Positions 53,884 through 62,117 of a DNA stretch of 64,000 nucleotides are shown here, in pieces; within the stretch, counting starts at the first letter, position 1; every line of letters begins with the position of its first letter. A program made the translations under genes and the position numbers. The stretch comes from Nonomuraea thailandensis (GTDB lineage: Bacteria > Actinomycetota > Actinomycetes > Streptosporangiales > Streptosporangiaceae): contig NZ_JAMZEB010000002.1 of assembly GCF_024172165.1 (NCBI RefSeq), forward strand, positions 1,509,501-1,573,500, in the 5' to 3' direction. The notes below the pieces were generated by a model. It was not told the DNA's origin. It made no database searches and saw nothing but the letters and a program-made list of their open reading frames with translations.

Positions 53884-54540
53884 ATGGAAACCCTCTACAC
53901 CAACCCCCTGTCCACCCCCCACGACCTCGCCGACTTCAGGATGGAAGGTGAGGGGGCCATGTCCTTCCCCCAGGGCAGGCTCAGGCTGGAGAGTCTCAGG
54001 CCGCCCTCCGACGGGCAGGCGGCCAACCTGGTCCTCTGGTGTCCGGAGGACTTCCCGCGGGACATCCGCCTCGAGTGGGACTTCTGGCCCGTCAGGGAGC
54101 CGGGGCTGGCGATCACGTTCTTCCACGCGCGGGGAAGGAACGGCGAGGACCTGTTCGACCCGGCCCTGGCCGCGCGCAACGGCCCCTACGACCAGTACCA
54201 CCACGGCGACCTCGACGCCTACCACGTCTCCTATTTCCGCCGTATGTGGCCCTCCGAGCGCGCCTTGCACACCTGCAACCTGCGCAAGAGCCACGGCTTC
54301 CACCTGGTCGCGCAGGGCCCTGACCCGTTGCCGGCCGTGCTGGACGCCGACGGCCCCTACGCGATCCGGATCGACGTCAAGGGGGCGGCGGTGACCTTCT
54401 CAATCAACGATTTGGTCTCGTTCCGCTGGGAGGATGACGGGTCGATCGGCGGTCCTGCCCTGGCAGGAGGCAAGATCGGGTTCCGGCAGATGGCTCCGCT
54501 CATCGGGGAGTACGCAAATCTCCGCGTATCTCGTCATTGA
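53884..54540 (+). CDS. YesU-like DUF1961 protein
   Basis: 218 residues, ATG eight bases after AAGGAG. It resembles YesU of the Bacillus rhamnogalacturonan locus: a laminin-G/concanavalin-like beta sandwich of the DUF1961 family (DFPRDIRLEWDFWPV, ITFFHARGRNGEDLFD, HTCNLRKSHGFHLVAQG, PYAIRIDVKGAAVTF). The exact reaction is not established; carbohydrate binding or cleavage is presumed. It lacks a signal peptide. The gene ends two bases before an operator-like site. Confidence 0.85.
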   Translation: METLYTNPLSTPHDLADFRMEGEGAMSFPQGRLRLESLRPPSDGQAANLVLWCPEDFPRDIRLEWDFWPVREPGLAITFFHARGRNGEDLFDPALAARNGPYDQYHHGDLDAYHVSYFRRMWPSERALHTCNLRKSHGFHLVAQGPDPLPAVLDADGPYAIRIDVKGAAVTFSINDLVSFRWEDDGSIGGPALAGGKIGFRQMAPLIGEYANLRVSRH

Positions 54541-54542
54541 CT

Positions 54543-54556
54543 TTGAGTCGATTCAA
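54543..54556. promoter_or_regulatory. Second LacI-type operator-like palindrome, ahead of the transport operon
   Basis: TTGAGTCGATTCAA is almost a perfect palindrome and differs by one base from the site at 52275-52288. It begins just after the YesU-like stop and precedes the YesL-like gene by about 107 bases, marking a likely separate promoter for the transport and degradation operon. Confidence 0.65.
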
Positions 54557-54663
54557 CACTAATTTCGCACCAACCGCCGTTCACTCGCTTGTAACTGGGC
54601 AGGAACCACGGTGCAATACTCCACCCCCGTATCCGTGCACATGCCACGAGAAGGTGGTGCCGG

Positions 54664-55293
54664 ATGAACCATCCCGCCATGTCGATCAGGATTCAAGCTG
54701 CCTGCTCAGAGGTCATCTGGGCGGCCCGCCTGAACCTGATCTGGCTCGTGTTCACCCTCGCGGGAGGCGTGATTCTCGGGCTCGGGCCCGCCACCGTAGC
54801 CGCCTACACCCTGGCTCGGAGGCATGCCCGGAATGAAACGTTTCAGGCTTGGAGCGAATTCTGGACCGTCTACCGACGGGAGTTCGTCCGGGCCTCGTTG
54901 CTGGTCCTGCCCGCGGTGCTCGTCGCCATCGTGCTGGCCGGCAACTACCTCTACTTCTCCGCCCTGGGGCCCGACCATGGGGCGCCGCGGATCGCCAGTC
55001 TCGTGGCACTCATCGTGCTGGCGGGTGTGGGGGCACAAGTAGGGCCGCTCTACGCGCACTACGACCTGCCGCTCTGGGCCTACTGGCCCAAGGCGGTCCA
55101 GCTAGCGCTGCTGCGTCCGGCGTCGTCCGTGATCTTGCTGCTAGCGCTCTCAGCCATCGCCTACGCGACCTCGGCGCTGCCCATCCTGGCGGCGCTGATC
55201 AGCTTCGGCGCGTGGATCTATCTCAACACGTGGCTCTGCCAGCGCTTCTTCCAGGAGAACGAGGCGCGCTTGCATTCGAAAGGGAACTCATGA
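54664..55293 (+). CDS. YesL-family (DUF624) membrane protein
   Basis: 209 residues, ATG after AAGGTGG. Four or more membrane helices; the N-terminal segment LNLIWLVFTLAGGVILGLGPAT and TLARRHAR-x-F fit the DUF624/YesL family, which is nearly always found with LplABC-type sugar importers. Its function is unknown; a helper role in transport has been assumed. It overlaps the binding-protein gene by 4 bases. Confidence 0.88.
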   Translation: MNHPAMSIRIQAACSEVIWAARLNLIWLVFTLAGGVILGLGPATVAAYTLARRHARNETFQAWSEFWTVYRREFVRASLLVLPAVLVAIVLAGNYLYFSALGPDHGAPRIASLVALIVLAGVGAQVGPLYAHYDLPLWAYWPKAVQLALLRPASSVILLLALSAIAYATSALPILAALISFGAWIYLNTWLCQRFFQENEARLHSKGNS

Positions 55294-56849
55294 GCGCATC
55301 CCGTCGTCGGCGGCTTCTCGCCGGTGTGTTAACGCTAACGGCTGCTCTCACCGCCTCGGCCTGCTCTGGAGGTGGCGACGCGGCCCAGTCCGACCCGAAC
55401 ACGGTCACGTTCATGGCGAAGCTGTTCGGCACCGCGCCCGAGCCCACCGGCGAGCTGCACCAGGCCATCGAGAAGTTCCTCGGCAAGAAGATCAAGGTCA
55501 CCTGGGTCCCCAACGCCGAGTACACCGAGAAGATGAACGTCACGCTGGCCTCGGACAGCATTCCGCAGGTCGTGGTCGTGGACCCGAAGATGCCGGCGTT
55601 CGTGAAGTCCGCCCAGGCCGGAGCGTTCTGGGACCTGACCGACAAGCTGGACAAGTATCCGAACCTCAAGCCGGCGGACGAGCGGACCGCGCTCAACGCC
55701 TCCGTCAACGGCAAGATCTACGGCCTCTACCGCATGCGCCCCCTGCTGCGCTCGGCGGTCGTGATCCGCAAGGACTGGCTGGACAAGGTCGGCCTCAAGG
55801 AGCCGACGACGATCGACGAGTTCTACGAGGTCGCCAAGGCCTTCACCGAGAAGGACCCGGACGGCAACGGCAAGAAGGACACCTACGGCCTCATCATCCC
55901 GAAGTGGCCGTCCAGCTCCTACGCCAGCGCCAGCCCGTACGACGTGGTCGAGACCTGGTTCGGCGCCCCGACCGGCTGGGGCGAGCGCGACGGCAAGGTC
56001 GTGCCCGGCTTCGACACCCCCGAGTTCATCGAGGCCAACAAGTTCCTCAAGAAGATGGTCGACGAGGGCCTGATCAACCCCGACTTCGCCACCCTCGACA
56101 CCGCCAAGTGGAACGAGCCGTTCTTCTTCGGCAGGGGCGGCATGATCATCGACGTCAACATCCGCTCCCGCCAGGTCCTCGACCTGTTCAGGGAGGACGG
56201 CGACCAGAACTACGGTGACAAGGTCACCATGGTCGGCAACCTGGCGCGCTCCGACGGCAAGAAGTTCTCCTACCCGTTCACCGGCTACGCCGACTCCCTG
56301 GCCATCTCCAAGCAGAGCGTGCGCACCGAGGCCGAGCTGGACAACGTGCTGAAGACGCTGGACAAGCTGGCCACCAAGGAAGGCCAGGTCCTGCTGCAGA
56401 ACGGCATCGAGGGCCGCAACTTCAAGGTCGAGAACGGTGACACCGCCACGCTGATCAACGTGGACGACCCCGCCGTCCGGACCGTCCAGGACAACGTGGA
56501 CGACGCGTTCACCCAGCTCAGCACCAAGGGCACGATGGACATCGGCGGCATCGCCTACCAGCGCATCCCGCCGGGCCAGCCGTACCGGGACATCATCGCC
56601 AAGCAGAAGGAACTGGTGGAGGAGGACCTCAAGACGGCGGTGCACAACGCCGCGCTGCCCGTCGTGGCCCCCGCGCAGATCGAGAAGGGCCCGCAGATCG
56701 ACAAGATCATCGGCGACGCGCGGGTCAAGTTCCTCTCGGGCGCGATCGACGAGGCGGGCCTGAAGGCCGAGATCCAGAAGTGGCACGACGGCGGCGGCGA
56801 CCAGATCATCACCGAGGTCAACGACCTGCTCGCCAAGCTCCCCAAGTAG
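55290..56849 (+). CDS. LplA-type extracellular solute-binding lipoprotein
   Basis: 519 residues. The signal peptide ends with lipobox TASAC (Cys25). The long solute-binding domain is of the LplA/YtcQ type used with rhamnogalacturonan or complex-pectin importers: DPDGNGKKDTYGL near residue 190 is a Ca-binding-like loop typical of the group. It should hand oligosaccharides to the two permeases downstream. A TTA codon lies at residue 14 (55329-55331) in the signal peptide. The gene is translationally coupled to the YesL-like gene. Confidence 0.92.
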   Translation: MSASRRRRLLAGVLTLTAALTASACSGGGDAAQSDPNTVTFMAKLFGTAPEPTGELHQAIEKFLGKKIKVTWVPNAEYTEKMNVTLASDSIPQVVVVDPKMPAFVKSAQAGAFWDLTDKLDKYPNLKPADERTALNASVNGKIYGLYRMRPLLRSAVVIRKDWLDKVGLKEPTTIDEFYEVAKAFTEKDPDGNGKKDTYGLIIPKWPSSSYASASPYDVVETWFGAPTGWGERDGKVVPGFDTPEFIEANKFLKKMVDEGLINPDFATLDTAKWNEPFFFGRGGMIIDVNIRSRQVLDLFREDGDQNYGDKVTMVGNLARSDGKKFSYPFTGYADSLAISKQSVRTEAELDNVLKTLDKLATKEGQVLLQNGIEGRNFKVENGDTATLINVDDPAVRTVQDNVDDAFTQLSTKGTMDIGGIAYQRIPPGQPYRDIIAKQKELVEEDLKTAVHNAALPVVAPAQIEKGPQIDKIIGDARVKFLSGAIDEAGLKAEIQKWHDGGGDQIITEVNDLLAKLPK

Positions 56850-56911
56850 GACGACCCCCCGCGTGAGGGGCCCGGCTCCCTCCGGGCCCCTCACATCGAA
56901 AGGAGGCCGCT

Positions 56912-57889
56912 GTGGCCACCGACCTGGCGACGCCTCCGAAGGCGGCGCCCAAGGCGAAGAAGCCGAAGAGGGCCGACAAGGTGCCGCTGGGCACCGCGGT
57001 GCTGCGTTATCGCTGGCTCTACCTGATGCTCCTGCCGGGCGTCGCCTACTTCGTGATCTTCAAGTACCTGCCGATGTACGGCGTGACGATCGCGTTCCAG
57101 GACTACCTGCCGTTCCTCGGCTACTCGGGCAGCCCCTGGGTCGGATTCAAGCACTTCGAGCAGCTCTTCTCCGGGCCTGACTTCGCCCGGCTGCTGGCCA
57201 ACACGCTGATCCTGGCGGCGCTGCACATCCTGTTCGTCTTCACCGCGCCGGTCATCGTCGCGCTGATGCTGAACGAGCTGCGGGTCAACATCCTCAAGCG
57301 CTCGATCCAGTCGCTCATCTACATCCCGCACTTCCTGTCGTGGACCATCGTCGCGGCGCTGACGTACGTGCTGTTCGCGGCCGACTTCGGCGTGATCGCC
57401 ACCTGGATGCGCGACCTGCTGGGCGACACCACCAAGATCGACTACATGGCGCAGGAACAGTGGTTCCGTGAGATCGTCATCCTGCAGCAGCTCTGGAAGA
57501 TGACGGGCTGGGGCACGATCATCTACCTGGCCGCGCTGGCCGGGGTGGACCCCAACCTGTACGAGGCCGCCCGCATGGACGGCGCCGGCCGCTTCCGCCA
57601 GCTCTGGCACGTCACGCTGCCCGCGATCCGCCCGACGGTCGTCGTCATGGCCATCCTCGCCTCCGGAAACCTGCTGGACTCCGGCTTCGAGCAGATCTGG
57701 CTGATGACCACCTCGCTGAACCGCGGGGTCGCCGAGGTGTTCGACACCTACGTCTACTACGCCGGCGTCCAGAACGGGAACTTCAGCTACTCCACCGCCG
57801 TCGGCCTGTTCAAGGGCGTGGCCGGCGTCATCCTGATCTTCGGCTCCAACTGGCTGGCCAAGCGCATGGGCCAGCGGGGACTGTTCTAG
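56912..57889 (+). CDS. LplB-type sugar ABC transporter permease
   Basis: 325 residues, GTG five bases after AAAGGAGG. After a Lys/Pro-rich start, six membrane helices follow; LMLLPGVAYFVIFKYLPMYGVTIAFQDY (given here as its extent, residues about 39-66) is diagnostic for LplB. EAA loop ARMDGAGRFRQLWHVTLPAI contacts the ATPase. It pairs with the LplC-type gene 11 bases downstream. No ATPase gene is in the cluster. Confidence 0.93.
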   Translation: MATDLATPPKAAPKAKKPKRADKVPLGTAVLRYRWLYLMLLPGVAYFVIFKYLPMYGVTIAFQDYLPFLGYSGSPWVGFKHFEQLFSGPDFARLLANTLILAALHILFVFTAPVIVALMLNELRVNILKRSIQSLIYIPHFLSWTIVAALTYVLFAADFGVIATWMRDLLGDTTKIDYMAQEQWFREIVILQQLWKMTGWGTIIYLAALAGVDPNLYEAARMDGAGRFRQLWHVTLPAIRPTVVVMAILASGNLLDSGFEQIWLMTTSLNRGVAEVFDTYVYYAGVQNGNFSYSTAVGLFKGVAGVILIFGSNWLAKRMGQRGLF

Positions 57890-57900
57890 GGGGCCCCGGC

Positions 57901-58812
57901 ATGACCACCATGACTGAGACCAAGCCCAAGAAGCTCGCGGTCAACAACCACAACTCCGTCGGCAGCCGCGTCTTCGACGTCCTCAACGTCGTCGCGCTCG
58001 CCGGCCTGGCGCTGATCACGGTGCTGCCGCTGATCTACGTGCTGGCCGCGTCGTTCGCCACCGAGCCGGAGATCGCCGCCAGGCCGTTCTTCCTGTGGCC
58101 GGAGAAGATCGTCACCGAGGCGTACGAGTACATCTTCGCCACCCCCACCTTCATCCGGTCCCTGCTCACGACCGTCGTCGTGACGGCGGTCGGGATGGTG
58201 ATCCAGGTCATGCTGACCTTCACCATGGCCTACCCGCTGGCCAAGCGGTACCTGCCGGGCCGCACCCTGGTGCTGAACCTGGTCATCTTCACGATGGTCT
58301 TCACCGGCGGCATGATCCCCACCTACCTGGTGGTGCGCGACCTGGGGATGCTCGACAGCTACTGGGCGCTCATCCTGCCGCTGGCGATCAACCCGTTCTA
58401 CCTGATCATCGTCAAGAGCTTCTTCCAGGAGCTGCCGCAGGCGCTGGAGGAGGCGGCCAGGATCGACGGCTGCAACGAGATGGGCGTCTTCTTCAAGATC
58501 GTCCTCCCGCTGTCCAAGCCGATCATCGCGACGTTCGCGCTGTTCTACGCGGTGGCGATCTGGAACGACTACATGTCGCCGCTGCTGTACATCACCGATC
58601 CGGACAAGTGGACGCTGCAGATCCTCGTCCGCCAGCTCGTGGCCACCGACCCCGCGGCCGCCCTGTCGCAGATGGACCGCACCTGGGTGCCGCCGGAGCA
58701 GGGGGTGAAGTTCGCGATCATCGTGATCGCGACGCTGCCGATCCTGTTCTTCTACCCGTTCCTGCAGAAGCACTTCGCCAAGGGCGTGCTGATCGGGGGC
58801 GTCAAGGAGTGA
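57901..58812 (+). CDS. LplC/YtcP-type sugar ABC transporter permease
   Basis: 303 residues from ATG at 57901. Six membrane helices; EAA loop ARIDGCNEMGVFFKIVLPLSKP; C-terminus LQKHFAKGVLIGGVKE as in LplC. It forms the inner-membrane channel with the LplB-type protein. Its stop overlaps the GTG of the acetylesterase gene by 4 bases, placing transport and degradation on one transcript. Confidence 0.93.
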   Translation: MTTMTETKPKKLAVNNHNSVGSRVFDVLNVVALAGLALITVLPLIYVLAASFATEPEIAARPFFLWPEKIVTEAYEYIFATPTFIRSLLTTVVVTAVGMVIQVMLTFTMAYPLAKRYLPGRTLVLNLVIFTMVFTGGMIPTYLVVRDLGMLDSYWALILPLAINPFYLIIVKSFFQELPQALEEAARIDGCNEMGVFFKIVLPLSKPIIATFALFYAVAIWNDYMSPLLYITDPDKWTLQILVRQLVATDPAAALSQMDRTWVPPEQGVKFAIIVIATLPILFFYPFLQKHFAKGVLIGGVKE

Positions 58813-59432
58813 GCACGCGCACCGTGCTGCTGGCGGGGGACTCCACGGTCGCCGCCTGCCCGGCCTTCGAGGCGCCGATGTCCGGATGGGGAGCGCAGCT
58901 CGGAGCCTACGCCGGCGGCCCGGTGCGCAACCTCGCCAAGGGCGGCGCCACCACGGCCAGCCATCGCGCCGAGGGCCTGTGGTCGGCGCTGCTGCGCGAG
59001 ACCTCGCCCGGCGACGTCGTGGTGATCCAGTTCGGGCACAACGACCAGAAGGAGCCGGAGCTGCCGTACCGGGAGAACCTGCGCGCCTTCGTCGAGGAGG
59101 CGCGCGGGGCGGGCGCGCTCGCGGTGTTGTGCACGCCGGTGCAGCGGCGCAGGTTCGAGGGCGCGCGGCTGGTGCCCACGCACGGCGACTACCCCGACCG
59201 CGTGCGCGACCTGGCCGCCGCCGAGCGCGTACCGCTCATCGACCTGACGCGGGCCACCACCGAGCTGTACGAACGCCTCGGCCCCGAAGGCTCCAAGGCC
59301 CTGTTCACCCACTTCCCGCCCGGCACGCATCCGCTCCACCCGGACGGCGTGGCCGACGACACCCACTTCTGTTTCCGCGGCGCCGACGAGGTGGCCGCCA
59401 TCGTCGCCGAGCGACTGAAGGAGATCGCATGA
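58809..59432 (+). CDS. SGNH rhamnogalacturonan acetylesterase (RhgT/YesT type)
   Basis: 207 residues from GTG at 58809, overlapping the permease gene. SGNH-hydrolase blocks are complete: GDSTVAAC with the catalytic Ser, the Gly in AKGGATTAS, GHNDQKEP, and the Asp-x2-His in DDTHFC near the C-terminus. This family removes acetyl groups from galacturonate in rhamnogalacturonan. It has no signal peptide, so it acts on imported oligosaccharides. Confidence 0.92.
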   Translation: MSTRTVLLAGDSTVAACPAFEAPMSGWGAQLGAYAGGPVRNLAKGGATTASHRAEGLWSALLRETSPGDVVVIQFGHNDQKEPELPYRENLRAFVEEARGAGALAVLCTPVQRRRFEGARLVPTHGDYPDRVRDLAAAERVPLIDLTRATTELYERLGPEGSKALFTHFPPGTHPLHPDGVADDTHFCFRGADEVAAIVAERLKEIA

Positions 59433-62005
59433 CGGAGCTGCGCTGGCTGGACCGGCCGGGAGAGCAGGGGGTGACCTGGGGAGTCCCGTGGCCACGCGGC
59501 ACGGTCGGGCGGGGCACGCCGTTCGCGCTGGCCGACGCCGGCGGGAACGAGGTGCCGGTGCAGAGCTGGGTGACCGCCACCTGGCCGGACGGCTCGGTCA
59601 AGTGGACGGCGCACGCCATCGGCGCCGGGCAGCCGTCCGGGACGTACCGGCTGGAGCCCGGCAGGGAGCCCGCCGCCGCCGGTACCGCCGTCACCGTCAC
59701 CCGCGAGGGGCATGACCTGGTGGTGAGCACGGGCGTCATCACCTGGCGGATCGGCGGCGGCTCGGTGGCGCGGTCGATCTCGCGCGGGAGCCGCGAGATC
59801 GCCACGAACGTGCGCCTGATCAGCCTGCGCCAGGACGGGCCCACCCCCGACGAGGGCGGCCACGTCTCGCGCGAGCAGGCCGAGGGCGTCGTCGAGAGCG
59901 TCACGGCCGAGCAGGAAGGGCCGCTGCGCGCGGTAGTCCGGCTGGAGGGCCGGCACGGCGGCCGGCTGCCGTTCACCGTGCGCCTGTACTTCTACGCGGG
60001 CGCCGAGCACGTGCGCGTCCTGCACACCTTCGTCTGGGACGGCGACCCCGAGCGCGACTTCCTGGCCGGGCTCGGCCTGCGCGCCGACGTCGTCATGCGC
60101 GACGAGCCGCACGACCGGCACGTGCGCCTGGCCGGCGGCGAGGGCTTCCTCACCGAGGCCGTGCGCGGGCTGACCGGCCTGCGCCTCGATCCCGGCCAGG
60201 CCGCCCGCCGCGCCCAGGTCGAGGGCCGCCCGGCCGGCGAGCTCGCCCCCGAGGTGGCGAGCCGCCTGCACCTCATCCCCGCCTGGAACGACCACACGCT
60301 CGACCAGACCTCGGCCGACGGCTACACGCTGCGCAAACGCACCAAGGACGGCCACGCCTGGGTGACCGTCCCGGCCGGCGGCCGCTCGAACGGGTACGGC
60401 TACGTCGGCGGCGTCAGCGGCGGGCTCGGCTTCGGGCTGCGCGACTTCTGGCGCCTGCACCCCACCCGCCTCGACGTCAGGAACGCGGCCACCGACGTCG
60501 CCACCGCCACCATCTGGCTGTGGTCGCCGTCCGCGCCCGCCATGGACCTGCGCTTCTACCACGACGGCATGGGCCAGGACACCTTCGAGGAGCAGCTCGA
60601 AGGCCTGGAGGTCACCTACGAGGACTACGAGCCGGGGTTCGGCGATCCGCGCGGCATCGCCCGTACGCACGAGCTGAGCCTGCGCGTCCACGACGCCACG
60701 CCCGCCGCGGCCGAGCTGGCCGCGCACGCCGCCGCCATGAACGAGCCCGGGCTGCTGGTCGCGAGCCCCGAGCGGGTGCGCGAGGCGGGCGTGTTCGGCG
60801 TCTGGGGCCTGCCCGACCGCGCCACCCCCGCGCACGCCGAGATCGAGGACCGCCTCGACTTCCTCTTCGACCTGTACGTGCGCGAGCGCGAGCAGCGCCG
60901 CTGGTACGGGTTCTGGGACTACGGCGACGTCATGCACACCTACGACGAGGACCGGCACACCTGGCGTTACGACGTCGGCGGCTACGCCTGGGACAACTCG
61001 GAGCTGTCACCCGACCTGTGGCTGTGGCTGCAGTACCTGCGCACCGGCCGCGCCGACGTCTTCCGCTTCGCCGAGTCCATGACCCGCCACACCGGCGAGG
61101 TGGACGTCTACCACCTCGGCAGGTGGAAGGGCCTGGGCAGCCGCCACAACGTGCAGCACTGGGGCTGCAGCTGCAAGCAGTTGCGCATCTCCAACGCCGC
61201 CTACCGGCGCTTCTACTACTACCTGACGGCCGACGAGCGCACCGGCGACCTCATGGACGAGCTCAGCGTGCCCGAGGAGACGTTCCTGGCGATCGACCCG
61301 CTGCGCAAGGTCCGCGAGGACGTCTACACGCCCGACCCGTCCGCGCTGTCGGTCGGGCTCGGCACCGACTGGGGCTCGCTGGCGGCGGCGTGGCTGACCA
61401 GGTGGGAGCGGCACGGCGACGAGCGCGCCAGGGACCGGCTGCTCGGCACGATGGCCGACATCGGCGCGATGCCGCGCCGCTTCCTGACCGGGGAGGGCCG
61501 CCTCGACCTGGAGACCGGCCGCTTCGACACCTCCCGTGACCGGATCTCCATCTCGCACCTGTCGTCGCTGTTCGGGCTGCCGGAGATGTGCGCGGAGCTG
61601 ATCGCGCTCGACCTGGGCGTGCCCGGGTTCGAGGAGGCGTGGCTGGAGTACTGCCGGCTCTATCTCGCGCCGCCGGAGCAGCAGGAGGCCGAGGTGGGGC
61701 AGCGGCTGAGCGGAATCTCGCTGATCCAGGCGCACAGCCGGCTCACGGCGTACGCGGCGGCCCGTACCGGGGACGCCGAGCTGGCCGCGTGGGCCTGGCG
61801 CAAGTTCCGCCTGGGGGAGGGCGACCAGCTCAACCGCAACCCGCTGCAACATCAGGAGAAGTGGGAGCTGACCCTGGTGGACGGGCCCGAGGTGCCGCAC
61901 CCGGTGCACGAGGCGCCGTTCGTCAGCACCAACAGCGCCGCGCAGTACGGCCTGGCCGCCATTCACAACCTGGTGCTGATCGGCGAACATCTGACCAAGG
62001 GCTGA
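59429..62005 (+). CDS. Exo-rhamnogalacturonan lyase family protein (PcRGLX/YetA-like)
   Basis: 858 residues, ATG overlapping the esterase stop by 4 bases. An N-terminal beta-sandwich part begins VTWGVPWPRG and PVQSWVTATWPDGSVKW; the middle and C-terminal part is a toroid-like helical domain (RRWYGFWDYGDVMHTYD, DNSELSPDLWLWLQYL, RHNVQHWGCSCKQLRI). This architecture matches PL26-type exo-rhamnogalacturonan lyases, which release disaccharides from the chain end. No signal peptide, consistent with intracellular action after import. The assignment is by recalled family pattern, not search. Confidence 0.85.
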   Translation: MTELRWLDRPGEQGVTWGVPWPRGTVGRGTPFALADAGGNEVPVQSWVTATWPDGSVKWTAHAIGAGQPSGTYRLEPGREPAAAGTAVTVTREGHDLVVSTGVITWRIGGGSVARSISRGSREIATNVRLISLRQDGPTPDEGGHVSREQAEGVVESVTAEQEGPLRAVVRLEGRHGGRLPFTVRLYFYAGAEHVRVLHTFVWDGDPERDFLAGLGLRADVVMRDEPHDRHVRLAGGEGFLTEAVRGLTGLRLDPGQAARRAQVEGRPAGELAPEVASRLHLIPAWNDHTLDQTSADGYTLRKRTKDGHAWVTVPAGGRSNGYGYVGGVSGGLGFGLRDFWRLHPTRLDVRNAATDVATATIWLWSPSAPAMDLRFYHDGMGQDTFEEQLEGLEVTYEDYEPGFGDPRGIARTHELSLRVHDATPAAAELAAHAAAMNEPGLLVASPERVREAGVFGVWGLPDRATPAHAEIEDRLDFLFDLYVREREQRRWYGFWDYGDVMHTYDEDRHTWRYDVGGYAWDNSELSPDLWLWLQYLRTGRADVFRFAESMTRHTGEVDVYHLGRWKGLGSRHNVQHWGCSCKQLRISNAAYRRFYYYLTADERTGDLMDELSVPEETFLAIDPLRKVREDVYTPDPSALSVGLGTDWGSLAAAWLTRWERHGDERARDRLLGTMADIGAMPRRFLTGEGRLDLETGRFDTSRDRISISHLSSLFGLPEMCAELIALDLGVPGFEEAWLEYCRLYLAPPEQQEAEVGQRLSGISLIQAHSRLTAYAAARTGDAELAAWAWRKFRLGEGDQLNRNPLQHQEKWELTLVDGPEVPHPVHEAPFVSTNSAAQYGLAAIHNLVLIGEHLTKG

Positions 62006-62011
62006 CAGGAG

Positions 62012-62036
62012 GTAGGGCTCCCGCAAGGAGCCCTAC
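62012..62036 (+). terminator. Hairpin after the rhamnogalacturonan operon
   Basis: GTAGGGCTCC (62012-62021) and GGAGCCCTAC (62027-62036) pair perfectly over 10 bp with loop CGCAA, 7 bases past the lyase stop. No T-run follows. It may terminate the operon or act as a leader structure for the ABC-F gene 81 bases further on. Confidence 0.7.
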
Positions 62037-62117
62037 ACTGATCGGTATGCATACTCCCGATTGACCGGCGGCGCACGCCCAATCCTTGTTTCCTAGCTCG
62101 GGAGTGTTCCGGTCACC

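Noticed and set aside
54585..54625. Possible -35/-10 pair (TTGTAA, CAATAC) before the YesL-like gene
   Set aside because: The spacing of about 19 bases and poor -10 match make it unconvincing; only the operator-like palindrome was kept.
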